33,185 bases of DNA from an uncultured Alphaproteobacteria bacterium (GCA_938028645.1 CALIMD010000157.1:1-33185), one strand, 5' to 3'; shown: positions 1-8,190, counted from the first letter of the stretch. Notes: generated by a model from the letters alone, not told the origin. Translations and numbers: made by a program.

Positions 1-150
1 ACCAAATATTTAGATATTTTTCAATTATTTCATTTTGGTTAACATTGTAAAATTATCCACAACTCATCCACAAGAAGATTATTTTGCTAACAAATACAAG
101 CGATTAAACATCATTATCATACAGGCACCAAAACTGGTCCGAAAACATAA

Positions 151-1032
151 TTAAATATGCCCTAGAAATGGGATGATAGCCTTCAGTGTGGCCGTTGGGT
201 TTTCCTCCGGAAGAAAATGCCCACATTGCACCGAATGTCCAGAAACGGGCTGATCACACCAGTCGTTCCAAATGGAGATATTATCTAAATTATTACGGCC
301 CTCCCGTTGTCCCCACAACGTCATCACAGGGCAGCCGATTTTATTTCCCATTTGTTTATCTAGTTTATCGTTCTCCCAATCCGAGGTAGCACCTGCTCGG
401 TAATCCGCACAACAGGAAGCGATAACAGAAGTTTTGGAAAAACAGCGCAGGTACTCGGTCATTGCTGACGTACTGAAGCTATCTTCTATTTTAGCCCACG
501 AGTCTAATGTGTGTCGCAAATATCGCTCCGAGTCCAACCCTATCATATATTCAGGAAGGCCATGTGGCTGCGCCAAAAATTGCCAATGATATCCAGATAT
601 GAAAGCCTGTGCCGTCATTTTTTCCCACATCTCTGATGTTGGGATAATATCTAAAACGACCAATTTTCTGATCCGGTCCGGATGATCCAAAGCAAAACGA
701 TAGGCCACTCTACCGCCTCTATCATGACCAACAACTGAAGCAACCTCGATGGATAGATCATTTAAAACATGCTTAATATCTCTCGCCATCGCTCGCTTGG
801 AATATAATTGATTATCTAGGTCCGGATCAGGGCCGATGCTATCGCCATATCCCCGTAAATCAGGCAAAATAACAGTAAAGTTTTCCATTAAAATTGGTGC
901 CATTTTATGCCAACACACGTGTGTTTGGGGGTATCCATGCAGTAATATTAATGCCTCGCCTTGCCCTCCTATACGCAAATTTATATCAGCGTTTTCTGTT
1001 TTTATTCTTTTTAATTCAAAGCCATCAAACAC
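151..1032 (-). CDS. alpha/beta hydrolase, fluoroacetate/haloacetate dehalogenase-like
   Basis: HGYPQTHVCWHKMAP, GHDRGGRVAYRFALDHPDR, YHWQFLAQP, ADYRAGA and GHFLPEE motifs match the haloacetate dehalogenase family. Confidence 0.85.
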   Translation of the reverse strand: MFDGFELKRIKTENADINLRIGGQGEALILLHGYPQTHVCWHKMAPILMENFTVILPDLRGYGDSIGPDPDLDNQLYSKRAMARDIKHVLNDLSIEVASVVGHDRGGRVAYRFALDHPDRIRKLVVLDIIPTSEMWEKMTAQAFISGYHWQFLAQPHGLPEYMIGLDSERYLRHTLDSWAKIEDSFSTSAMTEYLRCFSKTSVIASCCADYRAGATSDWENDKLDKQMGNKIGCPVMTLWGQREGRNNLDNISIWNDWCDQPVSGHSVQCGHFLPEENPTATLKAIIPFLGHI

Positions 1033-1108
1033 AAATTTTTACCTCACCCAAAATATTACGATATCTACCCTTGACGGAAGCATAGATGACACCACCTCGC
1101 CCTTTTTA

Positions 1109-1921
1109 CTATTTACCAGAGAATTTCGGTTCACGCTTTTCTAAAAAAGCCTTATATCCCTCTTGGAAATCGGAAGTATCAAAACATTCAAAGCCCTCCA
1201 AAACTTCATCTTCACTCAATTTACCACCTGCGGACAAACCTCGCACAATTCTCTGGGCGAAACGCTTATGCCACCTATTCACCAACGGTGCACCAGCAGA
1301 AATTCGTTCAACCATCGATCTTAACTCAAGATCGAGATCCTTCTCTAGGACTACTTTATTCAATAGCCCTTTATTGTAAGCTTCCTCAGCATTAAAGATC
1401 CGACCTTCAAATAAGATTTCGAGGGCTATTGATTTTCCCACTAGCTCTATCAATCCAGCCATTTCATAGTGGGACATCACTAAACCGAGCCTATTGACGG
1501 GAATACCAAAACGAGAATTGTCGCTGGCAATCCTTAGATCACATACCGCGGCCAATTCCAAAGCCCCTCCAACGCATAACCCTTGAATACGAGCAATGAC
1601 TGGATGCCTACATTCTGCGATAGCCGCCATCGCCTTATGCATTAATTTTCCATACTCTGATGCCTTAGATGAATTCGCGCGCTCCAGCTCAAATTCTTTA
1701 ATATCTGCTCCAGGTCCAAGTGCCTTTTCACCGGCACCTCTTAGTACTATACATCGAACAGTTTCATCCTTATCCAAATCAATAAAAACTTGCCCAAGCC
1801 TCGCCCACATTTCCTTATTAAGAGCATTCAGTTTCTCTGGTCTATTTAAAACCACAGTTGCTAGCCCATCTAAACGCTCGACAAAAACGACACCATCGTG
1901 ACTCATATACGGTTCCTTCAA
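1109..1921 (-). CDS. enoyl-CoA hydratase/isomerase family protein (start may be the internal MSHDGV)
   Basis: Crotonase fold motifs: VVLNRPEKLNALN, GPGADIKEFE, IQGLCVGGALELAAVCDLRIAS. Confidence 0.9.
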   Translation of the reverse strand: MKEPYMSHDGVVFVERLDGLATVVLNRPEKLNALNKEMWARLGQVFIDLDKDETVRCIVLRGAGEKALGPGADIKEFELERANSSKASEYGKLMHKAMAAIAECRHPVIARIQGLCVGGALELAAVCDLRIASDNSRFGIPVNRLGLVMSHYEMAGLIELVGKSIALEILFEGRIFNAEEAYNKGLLNKVVLEKDLDLELRSMVERISAGAPLVNRWHKRFAQRIVRGLSAGGKLSEDEVLEGFECFDTSDFQEGYKAFLEKREPKFSGK

Positions 1922-1935
1922 AATAAGGTTTCTAT

Positions 1936-2727
1936 TTACTTGCTTATTATAGCATCCTTAAGACTTGGGATACCGGCCACTCTGTGTCTCACAGAATAAT
2001 CTAATGATTCTTCGCCCAAAGGAGCTATCTCCCATATCCATGTCTGACTCTGCCAAGGAAATGATACGTCGTTTAAAGCCGAGAACTTTCTTATTATTTT
2101 TCCAGAGGAGTCGAAAATTTCTCTCTCTATGTCAGTGATCAGACAGACGGTACCTGAGAAACTCGAGAGATAATTCAGGTGGCACTCAATCATTGTCATT
2201 GACATCTTTTGAATATCATCCTGGTTGATTTGCAAATGTTCTTCTAGAAACACAGATGGTAATATTGGCAGTTGAGACAAAATATTCAATGAAACAATCA
2301 AATCTGTCTGATCGTCATCCAGAAAACGAGTTGGCGAGCGGATACTCAAATTTCCATTTACAATGTTGTCTAAGCTCTCGGTAACATCATGAACAATCAG
2401 TTTTAAAGATGGGTTTCTCCACGCCATCCATCTAATCGGCAATGAGTGGACCAAGTCCACGAGAACGACTTCCTCGAAATGGGATAATAATTTCTTCAGC
2501 GGCAAATCATAACCAAGACCCGCCCCAAAAACTACAACCCGCCTGTTACCCACGGATTTGTCGATTGCTTTTTCTATATTTCTTTTACTTTCCGACAAAT
2601 GGTTTAACCATTTGTTTTTACAACGGCCATAACGGCTAATTATAGAAATATTTTCTTTTAAAAAACCCAAACGACGCGCCGTCGGGGGACATGGGGTAAT
2701 AGAAAAAAATATAGCCTCTAATAACAT
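1936..2727 (-). CDS. hypothetical protein with Rossmann/SAM-methyltransferase-like segment
   Basis: Long ORF with VVVFGAGLGYDLPLKKL..EEVVLVDLVHSLP, resembling a SAM-binding motif I/II arrangement. Divergent from the riboswitch operon. Confidence 0.6.
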   Translation of the reverse strand: MLLEAIFFSITPCPPTARRLGFLKENISIISRYGRCKNKWLNHLSESKRNIEKAIDKSVGNRRVVVFGAGLGYDLPLKKLLSHFEEVVLVDLVHSLPIRWMAWRNPSLKLIVHDVTESLDNIVNGNLSIRSPTRFLDDDQTDLIVSLNILSQLPILPSVFLEEHLQINQDDIQKMSMTMIECHLNYLSSFSGTVCLITDIEREIFDSSGKIIRKFSALNDVSFPWQSQTWIWEIAPLGEESLDYSVRHRVAGIPSLKDAIISK

Positions 2728-2754
2728 TGTCTTCCAATCCAGTTTCCCTGCATG

Positions 2755-2790
2755 TTGACATTATCGCAAATACAAAGCACTTTAAACGTC
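2755..2790 (+). promoter_or_regulatory. candidate promoter for the riboswitch operon
   Basis: Perfect -35 hexamer TTGACA at 2755-2760, about 35 bp before the riboswitch 5' end. The -10 is not a good match (around 2778-2786, cactttaaa). Confidence 0.4.
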
Positions 2791-2883
2791 ACTGATGCTG
2801 GGGTGTTCTTTTCGTTTTTCGAAAAGTTCTGAGATCATACCCATGGAACCTGAACCGGTTAACCCCGGCGTAGGAAGTCGTCC
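2791..2883 (+). ncRNA. TPP (thiamin pyrophosphate) riboswitch / THI element
   Basis: CTGGGGTG - P3 hairpin CTTTTCG-TTTTT-CGAAAAG - TTCTGAGATCATACCC - ATGGAACCTGAACCGGTTAACCCCGGCGTAGGAAGTC. This matches the conserved GGGGTG...CTGAGA...ACCC...GAACCTGATCCGGTTAATACCGGCGTAGGGAAG core in order and spacing. Confidence 0.95.
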
Positions 2884-2902
2884 GTATCCAGCCTCAGACG
2901 AC
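2877..2902 (+). promoter_or_regulatory. candidate expression-platform hairpin, alternative to riboswitch P1
   Basis: GTCGTC (2877-2882), overlapping the P1 3' side, is perfectly complementary to GACGAC (2897-2902). Confidence 0.4.
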
Positions 2903-2968
2903 AAGTTGTAAACGCTGTATCTTTGTTGACGATTGATCCAGCAAAATTGAGATAGTTGGGGGAACCAT

Positions 2969-4099
2969 ATGATTAAACTAACGAAGTTATTAACAATTTT
3001 TACTATGATAGTCCTTTTCCCAATTTCGGCAGAAACGAAAGAAACATATATTCCAATTCTTGTTCCTATAACAGGATTTCTATCTCTGGAGGGAACCGCG
3101 CAACGCAATGGAGCGATTCAAGCGCTAGATGAGGCTTCCAGCAGTCTAAAAATAAAATATGAAGTCTCGGATACATCCACATCCCCAGAGATCGCCGTAA
3201 CCGCCCTCCAAAGAGCATTGAGTCGGGGAAAGCCGGTGGCAATCGCAGCTCCCATATTCGGAACGCAAATGCTTGCAATGCTTCCAATTGCAAAAAGAGC
3301 AGGGGTTCCGCTTATAACAGTATCAGGTACTGCAAAACTTACGGAACTTGACAACCCGTTTATCTTTCGGTTTTTCCCCGGCGATGCTGTAGTTAAAGTT
3401 GCACACGCTCGATATGTTACTGAAGTTTTGAGAGCAAAGCGTCCAGCTCTCTTATATCAGACTACGGCTTATGGTCAGAGCGGTTACTCCCATTTGTCAA
3501 AGGCTTTAAGAAAAGCTGGAGTGCCACTAGTTTTTGAAGAAGCACTCGCTCCTTCTGTCAAAGATATGCTACCCGCATTAACCAAACTTAGAGCCGCTAA
3601 ACCCGATGTAATCTTATTACACCTACATTCGACACCAACTGCACTTGTCATTCGCCAAGCGCGTAATAGTGGTATTGAATTGCCAATTGTAGCTGGCTCA
3701 GCAATGCATCAACCATCCACAGCAAAACTTTTGAAAAACCATCAGTTGAGAGGCGTCTGTGCTGAAACCGCAGCATCTCCAATCTCGGAAACCCATCCCG
3801 AATTGATCCAATTTACCACCGAGTATAAAAAACGTTTTCAAACGCTGCCCGACGCTTTCGCACTGGCCCAGTATGATGGAATGAATATGGTTATTACAGC
3901 TTTAAGAAGTGGCGCAAAAACAGCTATGGATATTCGAAATTGGTTAGCCACAAATACGTTTAATGGTCTTGCGATGAAATATAAATCAGATGGCAAGGGA
4001 AACATGGGACATGACGCAACTATCGTGTGTTACGATGGGAAGACTAAAACACCGAAAATTACCAAGAAATATTTAAATGTCGACGGTACATTTAATTGA
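2969..4099 (+). CDS. ABC transporter periplasmic substrate-binding protein, LivK/Peripla_BP_6 type
   Basis: Signal peptide MIKLTKLLTIFTMIVLFPISAET; type I PBP body (GVPLITVSGTAKLTELDNPFIFRFFPGD...YGQSGY...); RBS-like GGGGGA before ATG; followed by LivHMGF-type genes. Confidence 0.88.
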   Translation: MIKLTKLLTIFTMIVLFPISAETKETYIPILVPITGFLSLEGTAQRNGAIQALDEASSSLKIKYEVSDTSTSPEIAVTALQRALSRGKPVAIAAPIFGTQMLAMLPIAKRAGVPLITVSGTAKLTELDNPFIFRFFPGDAVVKVAHARYVTEVLRAKRPALLYQTTAYGQSGYSHLSKALRKAGVPLVFEEALAPSVKDMLPALTKLRAAKPDVILLHLHSTPTALVIRQARNSGIELPIVAGSAMHQPSTAKLLKNHQLRGVCAETAASPISETHPELIQFTTEYKKRFQTLPDAFALAQYDGMNMVITALRSGAKTAMDIRNWLATNTFNGLAMKYKSDGKGNMGHDATIVCYDGKTKTPKITKKYLNVDGTFN

Positions 4100-4114
4100 T
4101 GAACTAAAGAACGA

Positions 4115-5017
4115 ATGTTAGATATCAGCCTTCAAATCATCCTCAATGGAATTTCCCTCGGCTGTGCTTATGCTTTGATCACTCTAGGGTTTGTTTTAGT
4201 CATTAATGCAATAGGAGCTGTAAACTTCGCGCAGGGCGATTTCGTAATGGCGGGTGGCTTCCTAACAGTTGTATTAGCCGAATTTATGGTCGCTGATAAT
4301 TTTAATCCTATTAGAGCATCCGGCTTGATTATATTGCCACTCGTTCTGATAAGCATGGCATGTTTTGGCTTTTTGTTTTCGTTGATCGCCTATAAACCTC
4401 TTAAAAACCGTCCTCCTGTGACAGTCTTCATTAGCACAATCGCTATGGGTTTAATTATCCAACACAGCATAAATGCTGGCTTCGGTCCTGAACCTCAAAT
4501 TGGCCCAGCTTTAATCAGTTCAGGAACGATAACTATTGGGACACTGACGATCTCAAAACAGCAAATATCTATCATCCTTTCTGCAAGTTTTTTGATTCTA
4601 TGTGTCGGTTTTTTAATGAATAAAACCCAACTTGGACGAAAATTAAGAGCCGCATCCCAAGATTCAGAAATGGCAGAATCAATCGGCATTAATGGACCGC
4701 AATGTATTTCTATTACATTTAGCCTAGCAATCGCACTCGCTGGCGCTGCTGGCCTTTTGCTTTCCAATCAATTTTTTGTAACCACAAGTGACGGCGGACT
4801 ATATATGCTAAAAGCGTATATAGCCGTTACTCTAGGTGGTTGGGGAAGGCTTGATGGGGCAGTTATTGCAGCATTAGCCGTAGGGTTATTTGAAGTTATT
4901 ATGGCGACATTAGTCTCTTATGTTGTTGCTGAAGCTCTCCTTTTTGCTGCCCTTTTATTAGTTCTTTTATTTCGCCCGTCAGGTTTATTTGCGGAAGCAA
5001 TTCAAAGGAGAACCTGA
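4115..5017 (+). CDS. ABC transporter permease, LivH type
   Basis: LNGISLGCAYALITLGFVLVINAIGAVNFAQGDFVMAGGF; multiple TM segments; TLGGWGRLDGAVIAALAVGLFE. Confidence 0.92.
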   Translation: MLDISLQIILNGISLGCAYALITLGFVLVINAIGAVNFAQGDFVMAGGFLTVVLAEFMVADNFNPIRASGLIILPLVLISMACFGFLFSLIAYKPLKNRPPVTVFISTIAMGLIIQHSINAGFGPEPQIGPALISSGTITIGTLTISKQQISIILSASFLILCVGFLMNKTQLGRKLRAASQDSEMAESIGINGPQCISITFSLAIALAGAAGLLLSNQFFVTTSDGGLYMLKAYIAVTLGGWGRLDGAVIAALAVGLFEVIMATLVSYVVAEALLFAALLLVLLFRPSGLFAEAIQRRT

Positions 5018-6729
5018 TGTCTTCGCTATATTCGAGAGACTTTATTGTTACGTTAATAATTATGCTAATTCCGTTATGCTTAGCATTAAATACTGATTCG
5101 TATGGCCAGCGTATCATGACATTATCTGGAATATATGCGATTGCTGCCATGGGCTATCATCTCATTTTTGGTCGTCTGGGCGCTTTATCCCTGGCACAAG
5201 GATGTTTTTTTGGGTTAGGGGCTTATTCGGCCGGCTTAATAGGAGTTCATTTTGGTTTAAGTTTTTTAACTTGCCTATTATTTGCGGTCATATTTACAGC
5301 TCTGGTATCCTTAATCATAGCACTTCCTGTATTACGATTAGAGTCACATTATTTTGCCTTGGCAACCCTTGGAATTGCCCAGGTTGCTCTATTAATCGCT
5401 ATAAATTGGACAGAGGTTACAGGGGGAGCAAATGGAACATATGGCATCCCGCAATTAGATTTATTTGGCGTGGAGCTATCGTCCTCTAGCGATGTTCTTA
5501 TATTTGTTTGGGTTATTTTGGTCATCATCGTGAGTTTAACTTTTTGGATAATGCGAGCTCCATTCAATTATCAAGTAACCCTGTTAAAAGATACTCCAGA
5601 AGTTGCAGCCTCATCAGGCATAGACATCGGCAGATGGCGCTTAACTTTCTTTATAATGAGTGCCATTTTTGGGGCGATAGCGGGAGCACTTCAAGCCTAT
5701 ACGATTGGTGTGGTCTCCCCTGCTACTTTGGAATTTCAAGTAATGGTAAGTATCCTTGCTATGACTGTGATCGGAGGGAAAAATCATCCCGCGGGCGCTG
5801 TGATTGGGGCAATATTACTCACCCATCTTCCAGAATGGTTTCGCTTCTTAGAGACGCATTATTTAATTGCCTATGGGGCGGCTCTTCTTTGTACTATCAT
5901 TGTCGCCCCAAGTGGAATTTTTGGTCTTTTTGAAAAATTTATAATTAGGAATCCGGGCTATGATGTGAAAAGCCTACCATCCAAAGAAAATAAGGCTGTC
6001 TCTGACACAAACAGCACCTCATTAGAAATACAAGGCCTCTCAAAAACATACGGGGGGATTAAGGCTTTAAAAAATTTAAATATGACCTTAACGAGCTATC
6101 AAATTGTTGGCCTAGTCGGTCCGAATGGGTCAGGAAAATCAACACTAATAAATATTATTTCAGGTTTACAACGCCAAGACGAAGGAACTATTGAACTCGA
6201 TGGTTCTTTTATAGAAAACACTGCCTCTTACAAACGATCGAATAGAGGGATAGCGCGAACATATCAAACGTCTTTACGTTCCTCAGATCTTAACGTTTAT
6301 CAGGCTATTTTAGCTTGTTCATCAAACCAACATAATCTCAAACATCGACATAACCAAACACATGCGATTTTAAGAAATTCTCGATTAATCTCCAAGACTG
6401 AAAGTATGGTAGGTGACTTGTCCACCGCAGACGCCCGAGAACTGGATCTGTGTATGGCGTTAGCAACAGAACCAAAAATATTACTATTGGACGAACCCGC
6501 CGCCGGTTTATCATCCGCAGAACAACAGTTTTTGAGCACTAAAATCCGTCACCTAGCTCAATCGGGAATATCAATCCTGATTGTGGATCATTCTATGGAT
6601 TTTTTACTACCCGTAGTTGATCGTTTAATATGCCTTGATCAAGGTTCAGTGGTAGCAGAAGGAGTACCGGCAAAAGTTTTAGCCGATCCTAAAGCCTTAA
6701 AATTATATTTTGGAAACGCCCGTTCATGA
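5017..6729 (+). CDS. fused ABC transporter permease/ATP-binding protein, LivM-LivG type
   Basis: N-terminal LivM-like TM domain (GRLGALSLAQGCFFGLGAYSAG; VIGGKNHPAGAVIGAILL) continuous with a C-terminal ABC domain (GPNGSGKST Walker A; ILLLDEPAAGLS Walker B; VDHSM H-loop). Confidence 0.92.
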   Translation: MSSLYSRDFIVTLIIMLIPLCLALNTDSYGQRIMTLSGIYAIAAMGYHLIFGRLGALSLAQGCFFGLGAYSAGLIGVHFGLSFLTCLLFAVIFTALVSLIIALPVLRLESHYFALATLGIAQVALLIAINWTEVTGGANGTYGIPQLDLFGVELSSSSDVLIFVWVILVIIVSLTFWIMRAPFNYQVTLLKDTPEVAASSGIDIGRWRLTFFIMSAIFGAIAGALQAYTIGVVSPATLEFQVMVSILAMTVIGGKNHPAGAVIGAILLTHLPEWFRFLETHYLIAYGAALLCTIIVAPSGIFGLFEKFIIRNPGYDVKSLPSKENKAVSDTNSTSLEIQGLSKTYGGIKALKNLNMTLTSYQIVGLVGPNGSGKSTLINIISGLQRQDEGTIELDGSFIENTASYKRSNRGIARTYQTSLRSSDLNVYQAILACSSNQHNLKHRHNQTHAILRNSRLISKTESMVGDLSTADARELDLCMALATEPKILLLDEPAAGLSSAEQQFLSTKIRHLAQSGISILIVDHSMDFLLPVVDRLICLDQGSVVAEGVPAKVLADPKALKLYFGNARS

Positions 6730-7454
6730 ATAACGCTACCCTAATCATAAGCAATCTCAATGCGAGTCATAAACGTGAACAAACCATCCGGGACATCGAA
6801 ATTACGCTAAAAGAGCATCAGTCTATGGTAATCTTTGGAGCCACTGGGGCAGGAAAAACGAGCCTATTGAGAGCTATAATGGGTTTAGATAAAATCTCTT
6901 CTGGAACCATTCAATTGAATGGACAGAACTTTCACACTATGAGCACACGACAGCGAGCGCATTTGGGAATTGGTTATTGTCCAGAGGGGCGACGCTTATT
7001 TCCAGGATTAACCGTTTGGGAAACCTTAGCAGTTACTTTCAATGGAAAAAAAGCAGAAAGAGATCGGCGCATTGATGAAATCTTTCACCTTCTGCCCGCC
7101 CTAAAAATTAAAAAAGGCGACAGGGCATGGTCTTTATCCGGAGGACAACAGCAGATGCTCGCAATTGCTAGAGCTACTATCAACAAGCCTAAACTAATCT
7201 TACTAGACGAACCAACACTAGGTTTATCACCTATAATGATAGATGAAATCATGGAAATTATAGGTTCCATAAAAGATAATGGCGCCACCATCCTCATGGC
7301 TGAACAGAAAATAGAGCCCAGTCTTTCAATAGGAGATTTAGTTGTCGTTTTATCCAGAGGAGAGATAATATACAAAGGACTGGGTGATGATATTGACCCC
7401 GATCAAATCGCTAGTATGGTAATGACCGGCAGCTTTGAACCTATACATAACTGA
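6726..7454 (+). CDS. ABC transporter ATP-binding protein, LivF type
   Basis: GATGAGKTSLLRAIMG Walker A; LGIGYCPEGRRLFPGLTVWE; WSLSGGQQQMLAIARA; LILLDEPTLGLSP. 4-bp ATGA overlap with the upstream gene. Confidence 0.94.
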   Translation: MNNATLIISNLNASHKREQTIRDIEITLKEHQSMVIFGATGAGKTSLLRAIMGLDKISSGTIQLNGQNFHTMSTRQRAHLGIGYCPEGRRLFPGLTVWETLAVTFNGKKAERDRRIDEIFHLLPALKIKKGDRAWSLSGGQQQMLAIARATINKPKLILLDEPTLGLSPIMIDEIMEIIGSIKDNGATILMAEQKIEPSLSIGDLVVVLSRGEIIYKGLGDDIDPDQIASMVMTGSFEPIHN

Positions 7455-7509
7455 AGAATTCGCATTTACTTTTCACACTCTCCAATAAAACTTAAACTGA
7501 GGATCTAGA

Positions 7510-8190
7510 ATGAACGGCGCCCTAACCCCTGACTTTAATAAAAGTCCCGCCCAATTGGCGGCAAATATATTATTAGATATAGAGGCAATTCATATTAGGC
7601 CCGATGATCCATTCACCTTCACGTCAGGTCGGTTGTCCCCAGTATATGTCGACTGTAGAAGAATCATATCTTTTCCTCGAGCCCGGTCAGAGTTAATGAA
7701 AATGAGTGTTAATCTTTTAAATCATACAGCTGGAGTTGAAGCCTTCGATGCAGTAGCAGGTGGGGAAACAGCCGGAATACCCTTTGCAGCTTGGATCGCT
7801 GAACTTTTAGGTCTACCCATGTTGTATATTCGAAAACAGGCAAAAGGTTTTGGCAGAAATGCTCGGATAGAGGGAACCTTTAAAGAGGACGCAAATATTT
7901 TACTTGTTGAGGATCTTGCAACGGATGGCGGGAGTAAACTGAGTTTCATAAATGCTATCCGCGAAGCAGGTGGAAAAGTGGACCATTGTTTTGTTATTTT
8001 TCATTATGGGAGTTTTCCAGAGAGTACTGTAAATTTGAAATCGGCCGGTGTCTCACTTCATGGTCTTTGCACCTGGTGGGATGTTCTCGAGGTTGCAGCA
8101 ACCCGTAATTATACGGCAGACCAAATAAACACGGTCAAAGATTTTTTAAATGACCCAGATGGCTGGGCAGAACGGAATAAATTAAGTTAG
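7510..8190 (+). CDS. pyrE: orotate phosphoribosyltransferase-like protein (PyrE family)
   Basis: FTSGRLSPVYVDCRRIISFPRARSELM, VAGGETAGIPFAA and PRPP-loop ILLVEDLATDGGSK; closely resembles alphaproteobacterial PyrE. Confidence 0.88.
   Translation: MNGALTPDFNKSPAQLAANILLDIEAIHIRPDDPFTFTSGRLSPVYVDCRRIISFPRARSELMKMSVNLLNHTAGVEAFDAVAGGETAGIPFAAWIAELLGLPMLYIRKQAKGFGRNARIEGTFKEDANILLVEDLATDGGSKLSFINAIREAGGKVDHCFVIFHYGSFPESTVNLKSAGVSLHGLCTWWDVLEVAATRNYTADQINTVKDFLNDPDGWAERNKLS

Noticed and set aside
2857-2965. Possible pairing of riboswitch P5 region (GGTTAACCCC) with the SD region GGGGGAACC near 2957-2965
   Set aside because: Imperfect pairing, and it would imply TPP binding frees the SD (opposite to usual TPP repression); not strong enough to claim.
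2782-3108. Minus-strand 108-aa ORF
   Set aside because: Covers the TPP riboswitch and the 5' end of the SBP gene on the other strand; sequence is low-quality shadow translation.
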